Shown piece after piece: positions 9,364 to 16,739 of a stretch of 64,000 bases of DNA; positions within the stretch are counted from its first letter, which is position 1, and each line of letters begins with the position of its first letter. The DNA lies in the NCBI GenBank assembly GCA_964408455.1, contig CAYOZN010000017.1:46708-110707 (forward strand). Direction: 5' to 3'. The notes under the pieces were generated by a model, which was not told where the DNA came from, made no database searches, and saw nothing but the letters and a program-made list of their open reading frames with translations. Made by a program: the position numbers and the translations under genes. Source of the DNA: CAYOZN01 sp964408455. Lineage in GTDB: Bacteria; Planctomycetota; Phycisphaerae; UBA1845; UTPLA1.

Positions 9364-9624
9364 TCAAAGTCGTTTTCGCGATGCCAATCCTCCAGTGTAA
9401 TAGCTGTAAGAATCGTGTTCGTCATGGGCGTCATCGCCCCAATGGCTCCCGCCCCAGTCGTCGCGCTCATATCCGTAATTGCCGAACCAGTCCGCCGGGT
9501 TGTGCCACTGATATTCGTCGTATTCGTATTCTTGTCCGATCGCACGGGGCAATGCCGTGGCGAGTAGACACGCGGCCAATCCGCAGACTGCCGGCCATAA
9601 ATGTCGGCGCCAGTCGGTATTCAT
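9364..9624 (-). CDS. Small secreted acidic/aromatic protein, possibly frameshifted near its end
   Basis: The start ATG at 9624 has an AGGAGA ribosome site about 7 bases upstream and encodes a signal peptide (MNTDWRRHLWPAVCGLAACL then LATALPRAIGQ). The mature part is rich in Asp, Glu, Tyr, Trp and His (EYEYDEYQWHNPADWFGNYG). The frame ends at 9364 with an unrelated basic tail (GGLASRKRL). The +1 frame over the same bases continues the acidic/aromatic style (EDWHRENDFDDWYDD) and stops at 9345. One extra base near 9395-9400 would explain this. It is either a real frameshift or a sequencing error. Function unknown. Confidence 0.6.
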   Translation of the reverse strand: MNTDWRRHLWPAVCGLAACLLATALPRAIGQEYEYDEYQWHNPADWFGNYGYERDDWGGSHWGDDAHDEHDSYSYYTGGLASRKRL

Positions 9625-9682
9625 CTGACATTCTCCTGTCGCCGCAAAATGGGCAGTGCGGTCGCCGGAGCATGTAGCGCAA

Positions 9683-10075
9683 TTACGCGTCGGATGCGGG
9701 CGCGGGCACGTCAAAATCGGACTGTGTCGTCGCCGAGTGAATCGCAGGGGCGGCGAGCAATCCGCTCAGCCACGAAAGGAACATTCCGCGAATCGGAGCA
9801 ATCAGAACGCGGCGGAACCTGTGAGCGCGAGCCGGCGGCGCCTGTACGGCGGTTCGACCGCGGCGCATCAGCAGCCCGCAGATTCCCGCACCGCAGACCG
9901 CGCCGAGGCAGGCGGCGGTCAGCACCGAATGACGGCGCACCAGGGCGACGGGCCTGGAGGCGGCGACGCGGCCGCACAGCCGGGACAGCGACAGCTTCGC
10001 CGCGGCGCGGGCGCTTTGCATCTCCGCTTCGATCTGATCGTCTTCACGCGGCGGCCCGCGACGCAACGTCAACAT
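9683..10075 (-). CDS. Small basic membrane-associated protein (YqjK-like position)
   Basis: A 130-residue product overlapping the end of the Holin-X gene by 32 bases, which suggests translational coupling. It starts with a charged N-terminus, has an alanine-rich hydrophobic stretch (about 55-75, SVLTAACLGAVCGAGICGLL) followed by basic residues, and a second weak hydrophobic segment (about 95-112, GMFLSWLSGLLAAPAI). I do not recognise a named family. Its position after DUF883 and Holin-X genes matches the place of yqjK in the enterobacterial yqjD-yqjE-yqjK cluster, but sequence similarity cannot be asserted. ATG 10075 is preferred over GTG 10081 because AAGG lies 9 bases upstream. Confidence 0.6.
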   Translation of the reverse strand: MLTLRRGPPREDDQIEAEMQSARAAAKLSLSRLCGRVAASRPVALVRRHSVLTAACLGAVCGAGICGLLMRRGRTAVQAPPARAHRFRRVLIAPIRGMFLSWLSGLLAAPAIHSATTQSDFDVPAPASDA

Positions 10076-10529
10076 CTTCACCGACCTTCAAACGCTGTTC
10101 CGCCTTACGGGCTTCGTATTCAAACGCCCTGCGGCGCAGCTTTGCTTCGTCGATCACGCTTACCAGGACGCGGACGCCAATCCACATTAATGCCAAACCA
10201 AGGGCACCCGTCAGCAACTGCCCCAACCATGCACTCTCGACGGCGGCCGACAGACCTCCGGCCACGCCGCGGATGAAATAGAGCGTGAACGCGACTGCCG
10301 AGACGGCAGCCAGCAGAATCACCATTGCAAACACGGCCAGCATTCGCAGCAGGCGGCGCAGGCGCAGTCCCTGCCGATCGAGCACCGCGGCGACAAAGTG
10401 GCCCGCGTACAGGCGCAGGGCCGTCAGCTCGCGCAGCATTGCCCGCCACTCGTCCTCGCCGCCCGGCACGTCCGCCGACGAAGCCGACGCGCCTGGTTCG
10501 ACGGGGCGACCCTCCTGCTCCTGATTCAT
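10044..10529 (-). CDS. Holin-X / DUF1469 (YqjE-like) membrane protein
   Basis: A 161-residue protein with a polar N-terminus (1-45), an amphipathic basic helix, then two membrane helices (about 63-92 and 104-124) separated by a short loop, and a charged C-terminal helix rich in Arg, Glu and Ala. This layout fits the Phage_holin_3_6/DUF1469 family, found in stress clusters next to DUF883 proteins rather than in phages. Family members are inner-membrane proteins of uncertain function. A perfect GGAGGT ribosome site sits 6 bases before the ATG. It overlaps the following small gene and lies 57 bases after the DUF883 gene, forming a likely three-gene operon. Confidence 0.8.
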   Translation of the reverse strand: MNQEQEGRPVEPGASASSADVPGGEDEWRAMLRELTALRLYAGHFVAAVLDRQGLRLRRLLRMLAVFAMVILLAAVSAVAFTLYFIRGVAGGLSAAVESAWLGQLLTGALGLALMWIGVRVLVSVIDEAKLRRRAFEYEARKAEQRLKVGEDVDVASRAAA

Positions 10530-10586
10530 TCACGCACCTCCGCGTCTGGACGATTTCTCGCGCCAACGGCGCGCACTCTCCAGTTG

Positions 10587-10832
10587 TCAATCGCGCCGAA
10601 ACATCAGCAGCCCAATGAGGGCTCCAGCGCCGAGGGCGATCATGACGGATTTCAGCGGCTTTTCACGCACGTAATCTTGCACCGGATCCAGAAGCTCGCC
10701 GGAGGCACCGGCCAGAGAGCCTGCAATGGCACGCAGGCTTTCGCCCATGTTCGCTGCTTCGTCTCGAATCTCTTCCAGATGTGCCTCGCTCGCTATTCTG
10801 GAGCTGCGGCGATGCTTGCCGTCTCCTGGCAT
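10587..10832 (-). CDS. DUF883 (ElaB/YqjD-like) tail-anchored protein
   Basis: An 81-residue protein with a helical charged N-terminal part (EAHLEEIRDEAANMGESLR) and the family's C-terminal layout: VREKPLKSVMIALGAGALIG then LLMFRRD. The REKP motif precedes a glycine-rich membrane helix ending in basic residues. In E. coli, ElaB and YqjD are stationary-phase, inner-membrane, ribosome-associated proteins; that role is inferred from the family. It leads a small operon with the Holin-X and YqjK-position genes. The ribosome site is GGGAGA about 10 bases upstream. Confidence 0.85.
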   Translation of the reverse strand: MPGDGKHRRSSRIASEAHLEEIRDEAANMGESLRAIAGSLAGASGELLDPVQDYVREKPLKSVMIALGAGALIGLLMFRRD

Positions 10833-10865
10833 GGACTCATTCTCCCTTCAGCCTGTTGGCTTAAG

Positions 10866-10895
10866 CGGCGCCGGTGGCATTCCCCACCGGCGCCG
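10866..10895. terminator. Strong GC hairpin between csbD-like and DUF883 genes
   Basis: Perfect 12-bp stem (CGGCGCCGGTGG at 10866-10877 with its complement at 10884-10895) around a 6-base loop. No T run follows on the minus strand, so it may be an attenuator, a processing site or a Rho-assisted terminator after the CsbD gene rather than a classical terminator. Confidence 0.6.
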
Positions 10896-10992
10896 TTCTG
10901 CCGTATTTTGCCGCTCGGGCGTATCGGCTGCCTGACGAGCGGCATAAAAATCTGCAATGGCCGCTGACTTTTGCAGATTGTCTATCGGCGGC

Positions 10993-11211
10993 CTACATTC
11001 GTGATTGAACCGGAGTGCAGGTGTCGCAGAACTCCGTCACTTCTTGCTCGAAGCGCTCCCGGCCCTGACCGTAACGCTCCTGGAGCTTGCCGATGAGACG
11101 ATCCTTGTTTCCACCGATTTCGGTGAGGTCGTCGTCGGTCAGCTTGCCCCACTTTTGTTTGACCTTGCCCTTCAGCTGTTTCCAGTTGCCTTCGATCTGA
11201 TCCCAGTTCAT
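10993..11211 (-). CDS. CsbD family stress protein
   Basis: A 72-residue soluble protein beginning MNWDQIEGNWKQLKGKVKQK, then WGKLTDDDLTEIGGNKDRL and IGKLQERYG. This is the CsbD-like signature at typical length. In Bacillus csbD belongs to the sigma-B general stress regulon, and the E. coli relative YjbJ is abundant under stress; the biochemical role is not known. Its C-terminus carries two Cys (FCDTCTP), a local extension. AAGGAG lies upstream of the ATG at 11211. It neighbours DUF883 and Holin-X genes, a grouping common in stress islands. Confidence 0.92.
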   Translation of the reverse strand: MNWDQIEGNWKQLKGKVKQKWGKLTDDDLTEIGGNKDRLIGKLQERYGQGRERFEQEVTEFCDTCTPVQSRM

Positions 11212-11253
11212 AGTCAGGTCTCCTTATTAAACACACGTAAAACCAATCAAACG

Positions 11254-13290
11254 CTACATTGGCAGCCCATGCTTGCGGGGCGGTCGGTGATTTACACGAG
11301 GGCGACGGCGCCGTGACATTGCGAGTGCGAGCAGTGCAACGGGCATGACTCCTGTTCCGCCATTGCCGCACGCGCCGCATGCTCCATCGGCAATCAGCTC
11401 GGCGCCCTGGGAGTCGTCCTCATCGTTTGAGCCGTCCGTCTCGCTCTCGGATGCGCGGTCTTCAGGCGTGACAAAGCTCGATTGTCCAAACGTCACGGTG
11501 ACGGTCCGATCGCTGTATTGCACCGTTGGTTCAAGACCGGCGGGCAGCTGTGGCGCTGTGATCGAGCTGAACTGGCCGGATATCGCCTCCGCCCAGACCA
11601 CGCCGATCAACTCGCCGGCAGAAGGAACGAAGCCGTCCCTGACGATGATTTCAAGAGTGCCGTCGAGCGCGACGGTCCCTTCGACGACAAGGCGGTCGTA
11701 CAGATTGGCGCGGTCGGCTCCGCCGACTTCGACGACAAGCTTGCCGGCCGGTCCCTGGCTGTAATTTCCACCGCTGCCGGCCTGGTCTTTTGCAATGGTG
11801 ATCATCCGCAGCGGCGCGCCGGGGGCGATCGTCGCCCCATTATTCACCACATCCGCGACAATTCGGCCCGATCCGCTCACCAGCCCGTCGGTCAACTCGA
11901 TTGTGCCGGTGCATGCCAGAACCGCGTCATTGCCAATGTGAATGTCTCCCCCACTGACCACGTCGAAGTCGATCTGCACCTCGCCGACCAGTACATCGAA
12001 TATTGCGCCGGGGTTATGACGAAGGGTTCCGCCCGTTTCGCTCGAGAGCGCGCTGGGCGCATCGTTTGTCAGCTTGCGCATGATCCCATTGTTGACCAGC
12101 GGCGCAGCGCCGCCGCCCGTCATGAGGAGGGCGCCGTCATTGAACAGCTCGAGCGTGCCATCATTGACCAGGGAACCGATCGCCGATGGCCCCGGCCCGA
12201 AGACGGCAGCCGTCGCAGAATCGCGCAGGTGCAAAGGCACTGCAATGTCGGCCGCGCTGAGAATGAGCTCGTCATTGACAGTCACTTCTGTCTGCGCGGC
12301 GGCTGATGCCCCTACAATGGCTCCCAGGTTTTCGACAGACAGCCGGTTCAATTCCAGTGCGGTTTCCAGGTGAATCGCATCACCTCCGTCGCCCAGAACG
12401 GCGACTTCCCCACTGCCGGTGATCTGGCTGCCGGGCAGGAACACCATGGGCGCACCGGGCGCGAAGACCAGCCGGGCGCCGCTGCTGATCTGGAACCTGC
12501 CGGCGTGGCTGCCGTCGCCGAGCAGGTGCAGTTCGCCGCTGCGAACGTGCACCAGGCCATGGTTGACCAGATGCACGTGCCATTCACTTGCGCCCTCCCC
12601 TGCCGTCTTGCGAATGACGCCGATGTTGGTGAGTACACCGCCACCTTGTGGCGTATCCCAGATCGAGGCGTCGCTTTCGAGCTTGATCGTGCCGTTGACT
12701 TCGTTGATAAGCCGCGACGGCGATGTGCCGGCCTCATCCCTTCCCAGCGTCAGACCGCCGCCACCGCGCCAGTCAATTGTCGAACGATTGACGAGCGTCA
12801 TGCCGCCCGGGTGCGCACCGTCTGCTCCCAGGTGCTTGGGAAATGCGTCTGCCAGCAGCATGTCGGCGTTGATGTTGATCGTCGCGCCGGCAGCGCTGGT
12901 ACGGGAAATGCCGCCGCCGATCCACCATAGAAGCCCACCGAAGGTCGCATGGGTGCGAATCGCAAGATTGCCATCGAGATGAAACGCGCCGCCCTGCTGC
13001 GTGATCGACTGGGCGATTGCGTCGGTATCGGAAAACTGATCCACCTGGCAGAAGCCGTCTATGACCACGTCGTCGAGCGCGGTGGGCAGCGGCGGGCAGT
13101 TCGATCCGCCGGCCTGCGGCACGTCCCAGTTCACGCACTGGGTATTGGGCTCGCAGAAGCAGCACGTCTGCCAGGTAAAGTCGCAGGCGGGAGAAAACGT
13201 GATGGTGTCGGCCGGCGATGTTGCATTCCGGACCGCGACGGCGGCGCCCAGGGCGATCAGCACGCGGAGTTGTCGAGCGCTTGTGCTCAT
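11254..13290 (-). CDS. Large secreted beta-helix-like protein with Cys-rich C-terminal anchor
   Basis: A 678-residue exported protein. The signal peptide is MSTSARQLRVLIALGAAVAV then RNATSPA, followed by a Cys-rich segment (DFTWQTCCFCEPNTQCVNWD, near 35-55). The body is made of short repeats of VNNGT/LxNxGxI...GxxxLxG type, typical of autotransporter-like or polymorphic-repeat beta-helices. The C-terminus has GACGACGNGGTG, a short hydrophobic stretch (VMPVALLALAM) and SRRRRPR, a tripartite Cys/helix/Arg sorting signal. A longer open frame runs upstream through the SDR gene but is not used, since ATG 13290 begins the signal peptide. Substrate and function are unknown; a surface location is inferred. 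Confidence 0.8.
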   Translation of the reverse strand: MSTSARQLRVLIALGAAVAVRNATSPADTITFSPACDFTWQTCCFCEPNTQCVNWDVPQAGGSNCPPLPTALDDVVIDGFCQVDQFSDTDAIAQSITQQGGAFHLDGNLAIRTHATFGGLLWWIGGGISRTSAAGATININADMLLADAFPKHLGADGAHPGGMTLVNRSTIDWRGGGGLTLGRDEAGTSPSRLINEVNGTIKLESDASIWDTPQGGGVLTNIGVIRKTAGEGASEWHVHLVNHGLVHVRSGELHLLGDGSHAGRFQISSGARLVFAPGAPMVFLPGSQITGSGEVAVLGDGGDAIHLETALELNRLSVENLGAIVGASAAAQTEVTVNDELILSAADIAVPLHLRDSATAAVFGPGPSAIGSLVNDGTLELFNDGALLMTGGGAAPLVNNGIMRKLTNDAPSALSSETGGTLRHNPGAIFDVLVGEVQIDFDVVSGGDIHIGNDAVLACTGTIELTDGLVSGSGRIVADVVNNGATIAPGAPLRMITIAKDQAGSGGNYSQGPAGKLVVEVGGADRANLYDRLVVEGTVALDGTLEIIVRDGFVPSAGELIGVVWAEAISGQFSSITAPQLPAGLEPTVQYSDRTVTVTFGQSSFVTPEDRASESETDGSNDEDDSQGAELIADGACGACGNGGTGVMPVALLALAMSRRRRPRVNHRPPRKHGLPM

Positions 13291-13364
13291 AACGTATGAT
13301 CCCTGCAACGCGCCGTGTTTCGCCGAAAGAGCGGTTCTGCACCGCCACAGATCGCAAGGCCGCA

Positions 13365-14441
13365 TCAGAACTGGTTGGAGTCCTCCGCGGCCGCCGTGCC
13401 GGCAGAGGTAACGGCGCGCAGCAGTCCGGACTTCAGGTCCTCGTGTACTTCCCAACCGTGCATGGCGCCATTCGCTTCGGGCGAGTGGGCGCTGGGCAGC
13501 ACGCGGTTGATCAGGCTCAGGATGCGGGCCATCGTCGCCGGCATGATTCCATTGAGTCGTTCGGTGATTGCCGCGGGCAATCCGATCGCGCGAAACGTCT
13601 CCTGCCTTCTGATCGCGCGCACGATCTGCCGCGCGGCGCGCCTGCCGCCGATGGAAGCGCCGGGCAGCGTGGCCGCCAGTGCGAACCAGCGGTACTCGCG
13701 GCGGGCGTCGCCTCGAAACTCGGCATTCAGATGCGATCCGACGCGCATCGTGCCGGGGGCAATCGTCGTCACGCGGATTCCGCAGGGCGCCAGCTCGCTG
13801 CACAGGCCCTGCGACAGGCCGACGGCCGCGAACTTGGCGCAGTTGTATGGCAACAGGTGCGGCACACTGACGAACCCGCCGATGGAGGTGACGTTGACGA
13901 TGTGACCTTCCCCGCGCTGCCGCATCTGCGGCACGACGGCCATCGTGGCCCGCAAGGGCGCCCAGAACATCACGTCGAGCGCGCGGCGAAAATCGCGCTC
14001 GGTCATGGTGTCGACCGGACCGACCTGAATGATGCCGGCATTGTTGACGAGGATGTCGATGCGGCCATAGTGGGCGGTGACGGCCTCGATCATGTCGCGC
14101 ATTTCGTCGGCGTTGCCGACGTCGCATTGAAACGTGATGACTTCGGCGCCGTTTCGTTCGAGCTCCCGCCGCGCGCGGCGCAGCGTGTTGCGGTCGCGTC
14201 CGCAGATGGCGATGCGGCAGCCGTGCGAGGCCAGCTCCTCGGCCAGGAGAAAGCCAAGGCCGCGCGAGCCGCCGGTGATGAGCACGATGCGGCCGTTCAG
14301 ATCGACTTCGCGCAGCCGGCGCGAGAGGCGATAGGCGGCGATGCAGGCCAGCCCAGCCGCGCCCCACAGGACCGAGCTGGGAATCTGTTCTGCGCGGCGG
14401 GTCAGCTTTTGCAGACTTTTCTGTTTACGGCCAAGACGCAT
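13365..14441 (-). CDS. SDR family NAD(P)-dependent oxidoreductase, membrane-tethered
   Basis: A 358-residue short-chain dehydrogenase. A basic N-terminus with one hydrophobic segment (VLWGAAGLACIAAYRL, about 24-39) precedes the Rossmann fold. The cofactor motif TGGSRGLG lies near residue 56, the structural NNAG near 134, and the catalytic Tyr and Lys appear as YNCAK near 198. The C-terminal 100 residues after PGTMRVG extend beyond the minimal SDR length. The substrate cannot be predicted. It starts 13 bases after the zinc alcohol dehydrogenase stop, so the pair forms an operon. The ribosome site AAGGAA is 8 bases upstream of ATG 14441. Confidence 0.88.
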   Translation of the reverse strand: MRLGRKQKSLQKLTRRAEQIPSSVLWGAAGLACIAAYRLSRRLREVDLNGRIVLITGGSRGLGFLLAEELASHGCRIAICGRDRNTLRRARRELERNGAEVITFQCDVGNADEMRDMIEAVTAHYGRIDILVNNAGIIQVGPVDTMTERDFRRALDVMFWAPLRATMAVVPQMRQRGEGHIVNVTSIGGFVSVPHLLPYNCAKFAAVGLSQGLCSELAPCGIRVTTIAPGTMRVGSHLNAEFRGDARREYRWFALAATLPGASIGGRRAARQIVRAIRRQETFRAIGLPAAITERLNGIMPATMARILSLINRVLPSAHSPEANGAMHGWEVHEDLKSGLLRAVTSAGTAAAEDSNQF

Positions 14442-14454
14442 GGTGTCGGTTCCT

Positions 14455-15621
14455 TCACGGCTGGAGCACGACCTTTACGCATTCGTCCTGCTTCTTATGG
14501 AACATCTCGTAAGCCCGCGGGGCTTCGTCCAGCGTGAACCGGTGGGTCACGACGAAGGAGGGATCGATGTCCCCATTTTCAATGTGCTTGTGGAGCCTGG
14601 GCATGTAACGATGGACGTGGGTCTGCCCCATGCGGATGGTCAGCGACTTGCCGAACGCGGCACCCATGGGGAACTTGTCCACCAATCCCCCATAGACGCC
14701 GGGGATGGAGACGGTGCCGCCCTTCCGGCATGCATGAATGGCCTGCCGAAGCACATTCGCCCGATCTGTGGCCATGTAGGTGGCCACTTTCACGCGATCG
14801 TAGATGGCGTCGATGGTCAGTCCGTGGGCCTCGAGCCCCACGGCGTCGATGCAGGCGTCGGGACCGACGCCGCCGGTCAGTTCCATGAGTGCGTCAAAGA
14901 CGCCCTGCTCGTCGAAATCGAGGGGCTCCGCTCCGGCCGCCTTTGCCATGTCGAGGCGCTCGGGCACGTCGTCGATGGCGATGACCCGCTCGGCGCCGAG
15001 CAGAAATGCACTGCGAATGGCAAACTGTCCAACCGGGCCGCAGCCCCATACCGCGACAGTGTCGCCCTGCTGAATGTTGCAGTTTTCGGCGGCCTGGTAG
15101 CCAGTCGGGAAAATGTCGCTGAGAAACAGCATGCTCTCGGGAGCAAGATCGCGATTGACCTTGAAGGGGCCGATGTCGGCATACGGCACGCGGACGAACT
15201 CCGCCTGTCCGCCGGCATAGCCGCCGAGCATGTGCGAATAACCGAAGAGCCCGGAGGGAGACTGGCCGTAAATCGCTTCGACCATCCAGGCGTTGGGATT
15301 GGAATTGTCGCAAATCGACGTCTCGCCGCGCTTGCAGAACCAGCAATGTCCGCAGGCGATGGCAAACGGCACGACCACGTTGTCGCCGGGGCTGAGGTTT
15401 TCGACGCCCGATCCGACTTCCACGACTTCGCCCATGAACTCGTGGCCCAGCACGTCGCCGCGCTTCATGGTCGGAATGTAGCCGTCGTACAGGTGCAGAT
15501 CGCTTCCGCAAATGGCCGTGGCGGACACGCGGATGATCGCGTCGCGCGGGTTTATGATCGTCGGCTCGGGAACATCTTCGACCCGAACATCCTGCTTGCC
15601 GAACCAGCATAATGCGCGCAT
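14455..15621 (-). CDS. Zinc-dependent alcohol dehydrogenase (formaldehyde-dehydrogenase-like MDR)
   Basis: A 388-residue medium-chain dehydrogenase. The catalytic zinc ligands are in ICGSDLHLYDG (Cys near 38) and GHEFMGEV (His/Glu near 60); the structural zinc site is CGHCWFCKRGETSIC (near 90-104). The nucleotide fold carries VWGCGPVGQFAIRSA near 192, with D/E-type VIAIDDVPERL for NAD. The insert and overall pattern resemble glutathione-independent formaldehyde dehydrogenase relatives commonly found in stress islands; the substrate is not certain. A GGAGGAG ribosome site lies 5 bases before ATG 15621. It leads a two-gene operon with the SDR. Confidence 0.9.
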   Translation of the reverse strand: MRALCWFGKQDVRVEDVPEPTIINPRDAIIRVSATAICGSDLHLYDGYIPTMKRGDVLGHEFMGEVVEVGSGVENLSPGDNVVVPFAIACGHCWFCKRGETSICDNSNPNAWMVEAIYGQSPSGLFGYSHMLGGYAGGQAEFVRVPYADIGPFKVNRDLAPESMLFLSDIFPTGYQAAENCNIQQGDTVAVWGCGPVGQFAIRSAFLLGAERVIAIDDVPERLDMAKAAGAEPLDFDEQGVFDALMELTGGVGPDACIDAVGLEAHGLTIDAIYDRVKVATYMATDRANVLRQAIHACRKGGTVSIPGVYGGLVDKFPMGAAFGKSLTIRMGQTHVHRYMPRLHKHIENGDIDPSFVVTHRFTLDEAPRAYEMFHKKQDECVKVVLQP

Positions 15622-15771
15622 GAACTCCTCCGGTCTCGCACGGCGATGTCGGTGCCGGCGCAGCCTGGTCAGACTCGAACGTTTTTGATCCGGCGGCGGG
15701 AGCGAGCGCGGGCGCGTCGCAATGGCATTGAGCGCCGCGGCGACGGGCGCGTCATTCGACGAGGCGCGGCG

Positions 15772-16653
15772 CTATGGGGCCGTGCCGGATTGCCCGTGCT
15801 CGGACGTCTGGGCCTGGTGCGGCTCGCCGCCCGGGCCCTCGTCGCTCCTGCCCGAATGAACCACAGCAGGCTCCGACGTATGACCGGCGTCGCCGTGCTG
15901 GTCCTCTTCGTCGTCGACGTCGTAATCCCAGTCGGCGGCAACTTCGCGCGCCGAAGGGCTGGTGTTGTCGGTGATCTCGCCGGTCTCCATCAACTGCTTG
16001 AAGCGGCGCAGATCTGCCCTGAGCATCTGTGCCGGTTCGCGGCGGAATATTCTGGCCAGCAGGGCGCCGGCCGCGCCGCCGATGGGCGTGTAAACAATCT
16101 TTACGCGCACAACCGTTCCACGGCTGGATGGGTTGAACTCAACGCTGCCCTGATGCCGGCAGTTGCCCGCGTTGACGGTCGTCCACTCCAACAGCTCGCC
16201 GGGGCGATCCTGTACGATCATAGCTTCCCATTCGAGGACGCTTCCCTTGTGATATTCGAAGCGCCAGCGCGAGTGCCGCTCGTCCAGCACCTCGACGTAG
16301 TCGATATGCGGCATGATCTGGGGGAGATTGCGGAAATCGCGCCAGAATTCGTACAGGGCATCCGGCGGACGATCGATGGTCAGCGTTGCCGTGGCCTCGA
16401 TCTCGCGGGCCAGCGGGTGGCGGAGCAGCTCGCCGGTGGTACTGCCCGTCTTCCATCGATGCCGCGGGCGGCGCCCCGAGAGGCCGCGGTATGCCAGATA
16501 GCCTCCCAGCGCACCGATCGCCATGCCCAGGCGCGAGCGCCGGCGGGCCAGGCCGGTCAGAAGCAATTGCGAACCGGCGGCAGTCCAGATGATCCGGTCC
16601 ATGGTGGCCAGATCGCGAGGCTGTCCTTCACCGGATTCCCGGATTGGGTTCAT
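15772..16653 (-). CDS. SRPBCC (cyclase/dehydrase-like) membrane protein
   Basis: A 293-residue protein. A short N-terminal region with a weak membrane segment (SRLGMAIGALGGYLAYRGLS) is followed by the SRPBCC fold (about 80-220), marked by EIEATATLTIDRPPDALYEF and then WRDFRNLPQIMPHIDYVEVL, and later LEWTTV and RGTVVRVKIVYTPIGG. The C-terminal 60 residues are acidic and disordered (DYDVDDEEDQHGD). Family members bind hydrophobic ligands or act as polyketide cyclases; this domain combined with YgaP-like helices is common in stress loci. ATG 16653 has AGGGAG close upstream; ATG 16602 is an alternative. The function is unassigned. Confidence 0.8.
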   Translation of the reverse strand: MNPIRESGEGQPRDLATMDRIIWTAAGSQLLLTGLARRRSRLGMAIGALGGYLAYRGLSGRRPRHRWKTGSTTGELLRHPLAREIEATATLTIDRPPDALYEFWRDFRNLPQIMPHIDYVEVLDERHSRWRFEYHKGSVLEWEAMIVQDRPGELLEWTTVNAGNCRHQGSVEFNPSSRGTVVRVKIVYTPIGGAAGALLARIFRREPAQMLRADLRRFKQLMETGEITDNTSPSAREVAADWDYDVDDEEDQHGDAGHTSEPAVVHSGRSDEGPGGEPHQAQTSEHGQSGTAP

Positions 16654-16739
16654 CCATCGTCTCCCTGAGCTACCGGCGGCGCGCAACGCACCTGCACCGG
16701 GGCTGGCCGAGCATTCGGTTAACGGCACGAAGGCGCGGG

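Noticed and set aside
10044..10529. Holin-like gene as a sign of a prophage
   Set aside because: It sits in a DUF883/CsbD cluster with no lysis, capsid, tail or integrase gene; Holin-X proteins are common in stress loci.
13291..14367. Upstream in-frame extension of the 11254-13290 protein
   Set aside because: It runs antiparallel in frame through the SDR gene and is Arg/His-rich; ATG 13290 directly begins a signal peptide.
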